This document shows positions 9,501 through 18,939 of a stretch of 64,000 nt of DNA, one piece after another. The stretch is from Selaginella moellendorffii (Eukaryota; Streptophyta; Lycopodiopsida; Selaginellales; Selaginellaceae): contig NW_003314351.1 in NCBI RefSeq assembly GCF_000143415.4, positions 245,490 to 309,489 on the forward strand, given 5' to 3'. Below the pieces are notes generated by a model that saw only the letters and a program-made list of their open reading frames with translations, made no database searches and had not been told where the DNA came from. Numbering within the stretch: the stretch's first letter is position 1; every line of letters starts with the position of its first letter. A program made the position numbers and the translations under genes.

Positions 9501-11525
9501 GGGGCTTTACAAGAATGTTAATCTTACTTCCTTGTAATGCTTTAATCAATATTGTTGTGAAATATATTAATCATTAGTTGTCATTTTTTTTTCGTTTTTG
9601 TTGTTCTTGTGTCTCTGCAACAGGAAGTAATGAGCAAATGCTCACACTTCTATGATGGTTGTCTCAATGCAACTGAAAACAAAACTTTCATGTAATGACA
9701 CTCACCATAAGCATACCATAAAGTTAATATTTGTTGTTGGTGACCCAACTAATATTTATCAAAATTTTATGTAAATAATAAACATATTAATATTGATTTT
9801 TAAACATTAATAATGTGTAAAAAATAGTCAGCATAACATAAGCTCACACAAATAGCATAAAATTAATGTCATTCATAAACACATAAAAACATACATAAAA
9901 GAAATGCAAAAATATAAATTAATAGATTCATTTGTCAAATCCATTCAACACACTAAGTTTTAAGAAATATTATATGACTCAACAAAACATTTAAACTCTA
10001 CAAAAGCATTGCCCTTTCTAAGTGCAGCTATGAACAATACATACCTGTTAATATTTCATTTTGTTGTGGATCTCACACCATATGAATCCTTCTTTGTTAC
10101 TCATAAACCCCTAAACCTTAAACTTAAAAAATTTCAACAACTGTTATTTATTTGTAAGTATTAATCACTCACTAAAATAAACAACATATGAACAATTTTC
10201 AATTCACACACTTCTTAATTTAAATGTCCTCACCTTTTATAAAAAAAAGTGTAACAATTCTTATTATTCAACCATGACATTTATCACATGATACCAACTA
10301 GCCAAAATGAACCATTGTTCTATATGCTGATGTAAGCCCAAGACTTGCACATGTAAGCCTGAGGATATGTTACCGCATGGCATTGTGCCGTACAGCAACA
10401 ATAATTAGACAACACCACGGGCTGCCCAATCTGGTTATACCCCTGAAGAATGACATTCTGCAAGTAAAAGTTCGACTGCCTGATCCCTCTGAATATCTGC
10501 TCTGCCTCTTCCAAGCTTCCACAGCGGCATACATGTCAAAATTCGCCACGAACACATCCTCCCTGTAAGGACCCTAATCAATCTGGGCATGAACCCGCTT
10601 TGCTCTTGCCAAATTCCTGTCTCTGCTGCAGCTTCTGATCAACTGAGTAAGCAGCAGCCTCTCTTTCATGCGGTGGAGGTCGCTGAAACAGACACAAGCC
10701 TTTGTAAAATGCGAAGTGACTAAAATATTGCCTTTAACAGAAATTTACACAAATGTGAAATAGGTATTATATAGGCCGGTTAAAATTGCATTTGAATATT
10801 CCATTTCTGTTCAAATGCAGCCGACGTGAGAATTTGACAGTGTCCAGTACATACTAGTTTACAAGATCAGTCAGTTAATATTTCGCTTCTTGTCAATTCC
10901 GTTGCGAAGAGTGAAAACATCTTATTCGGAAAGGATCCCATAGCCCCAAAGGACGGCCAAGAAAGTAGATACCGAGCATGGTGAAGCATGGAAGTGGCGG
11001 ATTTGGACCATGCGTCGGGTCCCCACCCCAGACGCAAGTACCCTGATTTCACATCTCCAGATCTTCCTTTGAAGAAATGAGCCTGACGATTCCAACGGGT
11101 CACTTTAGTCATCTCGTGCGTGGAATCAATCTTTCTGTCTGCGAGAGCTGCTCTTCTTGACCTTTCTTCTCGGCCTCTCTTCCACCTCGCGGAACAAAGA
11201 TTCATCGACAGTCTGGTAGCACGGGCTCTTTCCAAAAATCTCCTCAAACGTGTAGCCCTCGGATAGGACTTTGCGATGCAGCTAGTATGTAGCTCGCCCT
11301 TGATTTGTCTGCGCCTGGAAGTTCTTTTCGCCACAGCAAATGGTCAAAAAGTTTGGATCGGTTGGGTGTGGCTTTTGGCAGAGAGTGTCAAATGAGTTTC
11401 TCATGGATGGTAGCTGAACATGTAGATGGTTATGAATCTTTTGTTCAACGTGTGGCTGTCCACACATGATGAATGCCAGAGATGCACAAGGTACAAAATA
11501 TGAACAGGAAGTTCTTTGTCAAAAG
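9501..11525. other. Gene-poor AT-rich spacer
   Basis: From 9501 to about 10310 the DNA is strongly AT-rich with no coding pattern. From 10320 to 11470 composition is more balanced, but the open frames are short, lack homology I recognise and have no matching splice signals. I see no transposon ends, tRNA or conserved domain. Confidence 0.5.
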
Positions 11526-11529
11526 GCTG

Positions 11530-12206
11530 CAGCATCGGACCCGGAAAAGCATCCACCTTTGAGACTTTGAATGAAATGGACAACTTTTTCATGCACCACA
11601 ATTCGAACGAAACACTAAGAAAGCTCAGGATTCATGTGAAGACTTGCTGGCTAGTGTCCTTTACTGCACAAACATCACTGCAAGAAATTGACACACTTAA
11701 TCAAATTCCTGACCTTAAAATCTGACCAATTATAAAAGTGTCAGGTGATCAAAAAGTTTAATATGAGAATAATGTGTGTCTGGGATGGCTTATATGCCAG
11801 TCTGAAGTGCCCGAACATCTATCCCAAGCTGTCAACTCATTGTTGACAGCTTGGGGTCCCATTCACTGGGACGATTTCATCGACATATTCATACCAGGCT
11901 TCTCTGGCATGTGTGATGGTTTATATTCTGTGACCAGGAAGTGTGAGAGGGCCGTTCAAAGTGAAGACTTGCTTGCTGGCTAGTGTCAGAAGGCTGCAGA
12001 ATCGGTCCCGCATCGGATCCCATCCCATCCAATCGATCCCATCCAAAGTCTTAAAGGTGGATGGGATCGATTGACACTAGCCAGCAAGTCTTCACAATCT
12101 TGGGCTTTCTTAGTGTTTCGTTCGAATTGTGGTGCATGAAAAAGAATGGTATTGTCCATTTCATTCAAAGTCTCAAAGGTGGATGCCTTTCCGGGTCCGA
12201 TGCTGC
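11530..12206. repeat. Long imperfect inverted repeat, arms about 130 bp
   Basis: Arm 11530-11658 and arm 12073-12206 are reverse complements with a few small gaps. Shared landmarks are GACACTAGCCAGCAAGTCTT, TTCTTAGTGTTTCGTTCGAA, GTGGTGCATGAAAAAG and CCGGGTCCGATGCTGC. The roughly 415-bp spacer itself contains a direct repeat of the arm end (AAGACTTGC to AGGCTGCAG, near 11963-12000). There is no terminal inverted repeat with target duplication that would name a transposon family. Confidence 0.8.
11823..11855. repeat. Perfect hairpin, 14-bp stem and 5-nt loop
   Basis: CCCAAGCTGTCAAC (11823-11836), loop TCATT, then the exact reverse complement (11842-11855). No run of T follows. It lies inside the spacer of the larger inverted repeat. 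Confidence 0.85.
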
Positions 12207-12227
12207 ACTAAGAAAGCATCAATTCCT

Positions 12228-12283
12228 CTCCTAACTCTGGTGGAATTGAACCCTCCAGCATGTTGGCCTGGAGAACAAGCACC
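12228..12283 (-). repeat. Inverted 56-nt copy of an LRR segment of the downstream receptor-like gene
   Basis: This stretch is the reverse complement of 13061-13116 inside the LRR gene, with one mismatch in 56 by direct comparison (GCCTGGAG here, GCCTCGAG expected). It lies 185 bp upstream of that gene's start codon. A transcript reading rightwards through both would carry complementary segments. Confidence 0.9.
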
Positions 12284-12370
12284 AGCAGTGATCCCATCCA
12301 TCATCCAAAGTCTTAAAGGTGGATGGGATCAATTAACACTCAAGGTGGACATTGGCAGACATTGGACCCC

Positions 12371-12451
12371 AGCGCAACTGTCGTGTATGGAGAAGACTAT
12401 AAGAATGGTATTGTCATTCTTATAGCCTTCTCCATGTACCACAATTGCGCT
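12371..12451. repeat. Near-perfect 37-nt-arm hairpin just upstream of the LRR gene
   Basis: Arm 12371-12407 (AGCGCAACTG to AAGAATG) and arm 12415-12451 (CATTCTTATA to TTGCGCT) pair along 37 nt with about six mismatches, around the 7-nt loop GTATTGT. The upper 21 bp of stem has a single mismatch. The size fits a short miRNA-like or foldback precursor. Transcription is not known. Confidence 0.8.
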
Positions 12452-12467
12452 CAAGAGCCTGAGCCAT

Positions 12468-15287
12468 ATGGCATTCTGCGACATGCTGATGTTGCTGCTG
12501 CTGCTGCTGCTGCCAGTGGGACAAGCTTTGACCATCAATCACAGTGACCAGCAAATGCAGGCTTTGCTCAACTTCAAGTCCGGGATCACTGCTGATGCTT
12601 CAGGAGTCCTGGCGAACTGGACGCGCAAGAAGAAAGCTTCTTTGTGTTCTTCGAGCTGGAGCGGAATAATCTGTGACTCTGACAATCTCAGTGTTGTGGG
12701 TATCAATCTCTCCAACTGCACGCTTCAAGGTACGATCCTCCCTTCTTCTCTTGGAAGCATTGGTAGCTTGAAAGTTCTGAATCTGAGTCGAAACAACCTG
12801 TCGGGGAAGATACCACTTGACTTCGGCCAGTTGAAAAATCTGAGGACTCTGGCGCTGAACTTCAATGAGCTCGAGGGCCAAATTCCAGAAGAGCTTGGAA
12901 CCATCCAAGAGTTGACATATCTCAACCTCGGGTACAACAAACTTCGCGGTGGAATACCTGCTATGCTCGGACACCTCAAGAAGCTCGAAACTCTGGCACT
13001 CCACATGAACAATCTCACCAACATCATTCCCAGGGAACTCAGCAACTGTAGCAATCTTCAGGTGCTTGTTCTCGAGGCCAACATGCTGGAGGGTTCAATT
13101 CCACCAGAGTTAGGAGTGTTGCCCCAGCTGGAGCTGCTTGCCTTGGATAGCAATCACTTGTCAGGAAGTTTACCATCTTCTCTTGGGAATTGTACCAACA
13201 TGCAGGAGATCTGGCTGGGAGTCAACAGCTTGAAGGGTCCAATTCCAGAAGAGCTTGGACGATTGAAGAATCTTCAGGAGCTGCATCTGGAGCAAAACCA
13301 GCTGGACGGACATATTCCACTGGCCCTCGCTAATTGCTCAATGATCATCGAGCTGTTTCTGGGAGGAAATTCCCTGAGTGGACAGATTCCAAGTTCCTTC
13401 GGTCAGCTTCAGAACATGCAAGCCCTCTCCCTGTATGGATCCCAAAGGCTCACCGGCAAGATCCCAGAAGAGCTAGGAAATTGCAGCCAGCTAGAATGGT
13501 TGGATATCGGCTGGTCCCCCAATCTGGATGGTCCTATCCCATCATCATTGTTTCGGCTTCCGCTAACCACATTGGCTTTGGCTGAACTCGGACTGACGAA
13601 GAACAACTCCGGCACTTTATCACCAAGGATTGGCAACGTAACAACGCTGACCAATCTAGACCTGGGAATTTGTACTTTCCGAGGAAGCATTCCGAAGGAG
13701 CTGGCAAATCTGACAGCGCTTGAGCGTTTGAATCTAGGATCGAATCTGTTTGACGGAGAAATTCCACAAGATCTGGGACGACTCGTTAATCTGCAGCACT
13801 TATTCCTTGATACGAACAACTTGCATGGAGCCGTACCACAGTCGCTCACAAGCTTGAGCAAGCTCCAGGATTTGTTCATTCACAGGAACTCTCTGTCCGG
13901 AAGGATTTCCCACCTGTCATTCGAAAACTGGACACAGATGACAGATCTGAGGATGCACGAAAACAAACTCACAGGCTCAATACCTGAGTCACTTGGTGAC
14001 CTTTCCCAGCTCCAAATTCTCTATATGTTTAGTAATAGCTTCAGCGGGACAGTCCCCTCCATCGTCGGGAAGCTTCAGAAGTTGACTCAAATGGATCTAT
14101 CCAAGAATCTGCTCATTGGAGAAATTCCTCGAAGCCTTGGGAACTGCAGTTCATTGAAGCAGTTGGACCTGTCAAAGAATGCCATTAGTGGAAGAGTCCC
14201 GGATGAAATTGGTACAATATGTAAAAGCCTTCAAACATTGGGAGTAGAAGGAAACAAACTGACTGGGAACCTTCCGGTTACCTTGGAGAACTGCACCTTG
14301 TTGGAGCGCCTTAAGGTTGGGAATAACTCACTGAAGGGAGAGCTTGGTATGAACATTTCGAAGTTGTCCTCTTTGAAGATCCTCTCGCTCTCACTCAACA
14401 ATTTCCAAGGCCAGTTTCCACTGTTAAACGCAACTTCCATCGAGCTGATTGATCTGCGGGGGAACAGGTTTACTGGTGAGCTCCCTTCATCTCTGGGAAA
14501 GTACCAAACGCTGAGAGTGCTAAGCTTGGGGAACAACAGCTTCCGTGGTTCCTTGACATCCATGGATTGGCTGTGGAATCTCACCCAACTTCAGGTGCTC
14601 GACTTATCAAATAACCAGTTTGAAGGATCACTGCCCGCCACCCTCAACAATCTACAGGGTTTCAAGTTAACACCGGAGGGCGATGCTGCGGATGCCGATC
14701 GACTATATCAAGACCTGTTCCTCAGTGTGAAAGGCAATTTATTTGCTCCATACCAGTACGTCTTACGCACCACGACTCTGCTGGATTTATCGACGAATCA
14801 GCTGACTGGCAAGCTTCCTGTAAGCATGGGCGACCTCGTTGGTCTTCGTTACCTTAACCTGTCCCACAACAATTTTAGTGGTGAGATTCCAAGTTCCTAT
14901 GGGAAAATCACTCAACTGGAGCAGCTCGACCTGTCCTTCAACCACCTGCAAGGCTCCATTCCAACCTTACTCGCAAATCTCGACTCGCTTGCCTCCTTCA
15001 ACGTGTCTTTCAATCAGCTGGAGGGTGAGATCCCGCAGACGAAGCAGTTTGACACATTCGACAACTCAAGCTTCATCGGAAATCTCGGCCTCTGTGGTCG
15101 CCCACTCTCCAAACAATGCCACGAAACAGAATCAGGAGCAGCCGGACCTGTGGGAGCTGGAAGCATCTCTGAGTCGGACTCCAACGAGACCTGGTGGGAA
15201 GAAAATGTGTCACCTGTTTCTTTCGCACTGTCCTCCGCCATTAGCTTCTGCTTGTCGTGGTTGATGCTACGCTGGAGGCAGCTGTAA
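12468..15287 (+). CDS. LRR receptor-like protein (no kinase)
   Basis: A single exon encodes 939 residues. A signal peptide with a long Leu run (MLMLLLLLLLPVGQA) is followed by an LRR N-cap (LLNFKSG, SLCSSSWSGIICD) and an almost unbroken array of plant-type LRRs (LxxLxLxxNxLxGxIPxxLG) to about residue 860. It is interrupted near residue 750 by an island-like segment (LTPEGDAADADRL). A C-cap with GNLGLCGRPLSKQC, the acidic/Trp motif WWEENVS, a transmembrane helix and a very short basic tail (RWRQL) complete it. The lack of a kinase makes it a receptor-like protein, which would need a partner kinase for signalling. Ligand and role (defence or development) cannot be read from the sequence. The ATG at 12468 is the first in frame before the signal peptide. 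The broken homologue at 34890-37058 shares the WW-x-ENVS motif. Confidence 0.92.
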   Translation: MAFCDMLMLLLLLLLPVGQALTINHSDQQMQALLNFKSGITADASGVLANWTRKKKASLCSSSWSGIICDSDNLSVVGINLSNCTLQGTILPSSLGSIGSLKVLNLSRNNLSGKIPLDFGQLKNLRTLALNFNELEGQIPEELGTIQELTYLNLGYNKLRGGIPAMLGHLKKLETLALHMNNLTNIIPRELSNCSNLQVLVLEANMLEGSIPPELGVLPQLELLALDSNHLSGSLPSSLGNCTNMQEIWLGVNSLKGPIPEELGRLKNLQELHLEQNQLDGHIPLALANCSMIIELFLGGNSLSGQIPSSFGQLQNMQALSLYGSQRLTGKIPEELGNCSQLEWLDIGWSPNLDGPIPSSLFRLPLTTLALAELGLTKNNSGTLSPRIGNVTTLTNLDLGICTFRGSIPKELANLTALERLNLGSNLFDGEIPQDLGRLVNLQHLFLDTNNLHGAVPQSLTSLSKLQDLFIHRNSLSGRISHLSFENWTQMTDLRMHENKLTGSIPESLGDLSQLQILYMFSNSFSGTVPSIVGKLQKLTQMDLSKNLLIGEIPRSLGNCSSLKQLDLSKNAISGRVPDEIGTICKSLQTLGVEGNKLTGNLPVTLENCTLLERLKVGNNSLKGELGMNISKLSSLKILSLSLNNFQGQFPLLNATSIELIDLRGNRFTGELPSSLGKYQTLRVLSLGNNSFRGSLTSMDWLWNLTQLQVLDLSNNQFEGSLPATLNNLQGFKLTPEGDAADADRLYQDLFLSVKGNLFAPYQYVLRTTTLLDLSTNQLTGKLPVSMGDLVGLRYLNLSHNNFSGEIPSSYGKITQLEQLDLSFNHLQGSIPTLLANLDSLASFNVSFNQLEGEIPQTKQFDTFDNSSFIGNLGLCGRPLSKQCHETESGAAGPVGAGSISESDSNETWWEENVSPVSFALSSAISFCLSWLMLRWRQL

Positions 15288-16430
15288 GCAGCCAGACGAG
15301 CTATCGAACCATCGTCCAAATGTTCATTGTACATACGAGGAACAGCTGGCCAGTTGCTGGTGACCAAGGTTCCTCAGATCACCACCTAATAGGAAAACCA
15401 TGCGCATTTTAAAGAGCTGCACTTTTGTTCTTATCATCCTAGTGAAAAAGAAAACGCAGTTTGTCACTGCGACTTGTACGAAGATCTGCTTATTGGAGAG
15501 GATCAAGTAGGATGATCACCATATCACTTATAATATCACATCACGTTATCGTCACCAAAAGAATAAAACGTTAAAACACTTACCGAACCCCCCAGGAGTT
15601 CTTTCTAGTGGCTTATTCAAGTCCCATAACACAACTGCAAGGAGCTTTGATCATAAGGTTCCCAAGACAGGTTGTTCACGTAAAATGATTTCCTCTACAG
15701 AAATCCATCCGGAAGTTTCATGAGGCCCTTCCTAAACTTGCTCAGCAATCATTGAAGCCAAGGGCAGAAGCCCCTCAAGATCTCACCTTCAAAAAAGCCG
15801 CAAGAAAGAGAGCGCCGCTCAGCTTTACTACTGCTCCCAGCTTCTCAAAAAATATCGCAGTTGATGAGATACATATCTCCTTCGCTTTTTCCCTTCAAAA
15901 TGAGAAGCTAAACGATGCCTCAAGGATGACTGACAAGTACCCAGAGGCCAGTGCCAACAGAGTGTGTCTTCTTTGTTCCAAAGTTCCATTATTCGGCCAC
16001 ATTGTGCAAGTCTGGGATTGAAGGTGAAGAATATCATGCCAGACTGAAGTAAGTGCCTAAAATCAATTTCTGTAAGTACAGAGAGTATCACACACTAGGA
16101 GGTTTGTTCCAAGTTGAGAATCCTACCTCAGACCCTTACCAAAACCCTGTCACATGCCAGACTAACCAGGCGACTGGCCACAGTCTGGTGTCCACGGACA
16201 TGCAACTAGATGAATGAAATGTGAAAACCTGGATCAAATTCAAGATCGAATGACAAAACTCACCGCCTTATTGGCGCCTCCAGCAGCAGCAGAGAGATGA
16301 GAAGAATCACAGGCGCCAATGGCCATGTAAACCTAATCTCTGTGATCGCTGTGTGCGGTTATGTTGTTGTAAGAGATTTGTAATTTGAGTGGTTTCAATT
16401 CTACCTCTAAGTCCTTTGGTAAATTCAACC
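15288..16430. other. Spacer without recognisable gene
   Basis: The 3' flank of the LRR gene, then about 1 kb of mixed composition with only short, unsupported frames. A phrase around CCAGACTGAAGTAAGTGCC (about 16040) weakly resembles 11800-11815. I see no RNA gene or transposon. Confidence 0.4.
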
Positions 16431-16548
16431 ATGATCCAGGAATGTGGATTTGTCAATCCAGCTCAGTACTTGGCCACGCCCAAACAGTGCGTAGCTGAGG
16501 GCCATACCGTACACGAAGAACCCTAAAATAGAGCCGTACGGGTACAAA

Positions 16549-17175
16549 CTAGCGCTCCCGGAGCCTGGCCTGCGATTTCTCGGCTCTTCCCATCCTCTTC
16601 GCGGCGTTGTCATACTCCTGGAGCCTTCCCATGGCGGCCAGCGTTCGTTTCTCCAGCTCCATCTCCCACTGGCGAATCTCTCCGCGGGAGATCGCAGCCT
16701 CACGGGCAATGGCCAGTCGAGATACCTAGAGAATGGAGTCACGAGAAGAGCTTTCCGGGTTGCGATGGTACCTGGTCGACGATATCGATCGACGCCGGCA
16801 CCTAGGATGATCGAGGGGAGAAATCCATGGTCTAGGAGGAGAAATTTGGAGAAATTCTTAGCAATGCCTGGTTGCCGGTTTGGAGCAGCAGATGCCACGA
16901 CGCCAAGAGGGACCTATAGAGATCATTTTCGATGAGCACCATGGAAGATCGCTAGAAAATCGTGCCGATACCTGATCTAGTGGCCATTGTCGACGCTGGA
17001 GCACCGGGATTTCGAGCAGTCGGAGGAGAACTCTAGAGATTTGGGAGAGATCGGCCATGGTATTCTCGAAATATCACAAATCCAGCTGAGATACCTCTCG
17101 AATCGGAGTGCCAGGATGCGGCGCCAGTGAGGAAGACGACGCATCGCTCTTCTGGGATTTCGATCCGTCCGCCAT
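16549..17175 (-). CDS. Unknown small coiled-coil protein, copy B
   Basis: This is the clearest copy of an unrecognised family. The model 17175-17095, 16801-16772 and 16725-16549, all phase 0 with GT-AG ends, gives 95 residues. Exon 1 is MADGSKSQKSDASSSS followed by APHPGTPIRE. The micro-exon VPASIDIVDQ and the helical last exon (VSRLAIAREAAISRGEIRQ, then MELEKRTLAA) follow. Intron 1 carries an in-frame stop (TTTGTGATAT), so splicing at the GAG|GTATCT donor is needed. It also contains decayed micro-exon-like sequence that in copy A stays open. The stop at 16549 ends the protein about 40 residues earlier than in copy A. It is head to head with RPT3 copy B. Confidence 0.5.
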
Positions 17176-17217
<42 letters not shown>

Positions 17218-17276
17218 CAAAAGAAGTACAAGGGCGGCAATCTATTCAAACGAGCTTTCTTTAGGGTTTTGATTCA
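17176..17276. promoter_or_regulatory. Bidirectional promoter with (CT)18 tract
   Basis: This 101-bp interval between divergent ATGs contains an uninterrupted CT dinucleotide run at 17178-17214 and a TTTAGGGTTTTGATT box before the RPT3 start. GAGA/CT tracts are common in plant core promoters. The matching interval of copy A has only about four CT units. Confidence 0.6.
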
Positions 17277-18791
17277 ATGGCGCTGGTCGATAGGAGACAA
17301 TGCGCTGCCGCCGGCGATGGCGAGGTCTACCTCCGGCTCAAGGCCTTGGAGGACGAAATCAGGTACCGCGACACCCGATTAGAGTGCATGGAGACGGAGA
17401 TGAGATTCGCGCGGCGCCAGATCCTTTTCGCGAGTGAAGAGCTAGCGATGCTTCGATCCGTGCCGCTTATGCTGGGGCTCTTGATGGAGGTGATCGATGG
17501 GGATCATGCGATTGTCTTGTGGAATAACACGCCGCGGTATGTTCGGATCCAGAGCATCGTCAACAGGGAGCTTCTCAAGCCCGGGAGCTCGGTTGCTCTC
17601 CACACGCACTCGTTTGCTCTCATGGATGTTCTTTCATTGGAGGTGAACTCTTCGGTGACGCTCCTCACGGATCCTCTCAGGCCGGACGTCACGTATGCGG
17701 TATAAGTTCCTTCGATTTTTCTTCTCTTTTGCAGACAAACTTCACACCACCTTTGATCTTCTTTTCTCGTTTCTTTTTTTCCTGGAGAGAAGCTTTCACC
17801 ACCTTTGCTAAAACTTTTCTTTCGTTTTCCAGGATATCGGGGGATTGGAAGTCCAGAAGCAAGAGATTCGAGAAGTTGTGGAGCTTCCACTGACCCATCC
17901 CGAGCTGTACGCGCAACTCGGAGTTGATCCGCCCAAGGGGGTTTTGTTGTATGGTGCTCCGGGAACTGGCAAAACCATGCTCGTCAAGGCCGTGGCGCAT
18001 CACACCTCCGCTGCTTTCATCCGGGTTGTGGCATCGGAGTTTATTCAAAGGTACCTTGGAGAGGTAAGTTTCTACTCTTTCTCGTCGAAAGCTCTCAGCC
18101 TTTCGGGTTCAACGTTCAAACGTTGTGCAGGGTCCACGGATGATGCGCGATGTTTTCAAGCTTGCCAAAGCAAATGCGCCGGCCATCATCTTCATCGATG
18201 AAGTGGATGCCATCGCCACTGCTCGTTTTGATTCTCAAAATGGTGCAGACAGGGAAGTGCAGCGGATTTTAATGGAGCTTCTTACTCAGGTTTCTTTTCT
18301 TTCGGTTTTTTTTTTTTTTTCAGATTTTCTACCTTTGCTGAAAGTGTTCTCTTGCAGTTGGATGGATTCGATCAAAGTCTCAATGTGAAGGTTATCATGG
18401 CTACAAATCGTGCCGATACTTTGGACCCTGCTCTACTGAGGCCTGGACGACTCGACAGGAAGATCGAGTTCCCCTATCCAGATAAGCGAGAGAAGCGACT
18501 CATTTTCCAGGTTTGCACGTCCAAGATGAACCTCAGCGATGAAGTTGATTTGGAGGACTTTATTTCGAGGCCGGACAAGATCACGGCAGCCGAAGTAAGC
18601 GCTCGCGTTGCGATTTAGAAGAGGAAAAACTCACGAACAATTCTTGTGCTTTCCAGATATCAGCCGTTTGCCAGGAAGCTGGGATGCAAGCAGTGCGAAA
18701 GAACCGATACGTAGTTCTTGCCAAGGACTTCGAGAAGGGGTATAAAGCCAATGTGAAGAAATCCAGCAAGGAGATGAGCTTTTACCAGTAG
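17277..18791 (+). CDS. RPT3: 26S proteasome regulatory ATPase RPT3-like, copy B
   Basis: Exons 17277-17699, 17833-18063, 18131-18289, 18358-18594 and 18657-18791 (phase 0) encode 394 residues. Exons 2-5 match copy A in length to the base. Walker A GAPGTGKT (182-189), Walker [12 protein letters not shown], pore loop RYLGE, the arginine-finger segment and the C-terminal FYQ are intact. It shares copy A's unusual features (Ala in Walker [13 protein letters not shown], short N terminus), so the two arose from one already diverged RPT3. Most differences between copies fall in exon 1. Coding continuity and kept splice sites suggest it is functional. IWS1 follows tail to tail. Confidence 0.92.
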
Positions 18792-18939
18792 AACTTGAGT
18801 GGTATGCTCTGTGGTTTAAATTTTGGTTGATCGAATGATTTGAAACCATCTTATCTTTACAGAGAAAGCTATCTTGGTTCCTTAACTTGCATTTGGAGAA
18901 GAAGATGGTCTCCAGAGTTACAGGCGAAGAGGCCTTTAC

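Noticed and set aside
10867..11334. 155-residue Arg-rich minus-strand frame
   Set aside because: No homology, no splice context and an odd composition; it lies in a gene-poor stretch between AT-rich DNA and inverted repeats.
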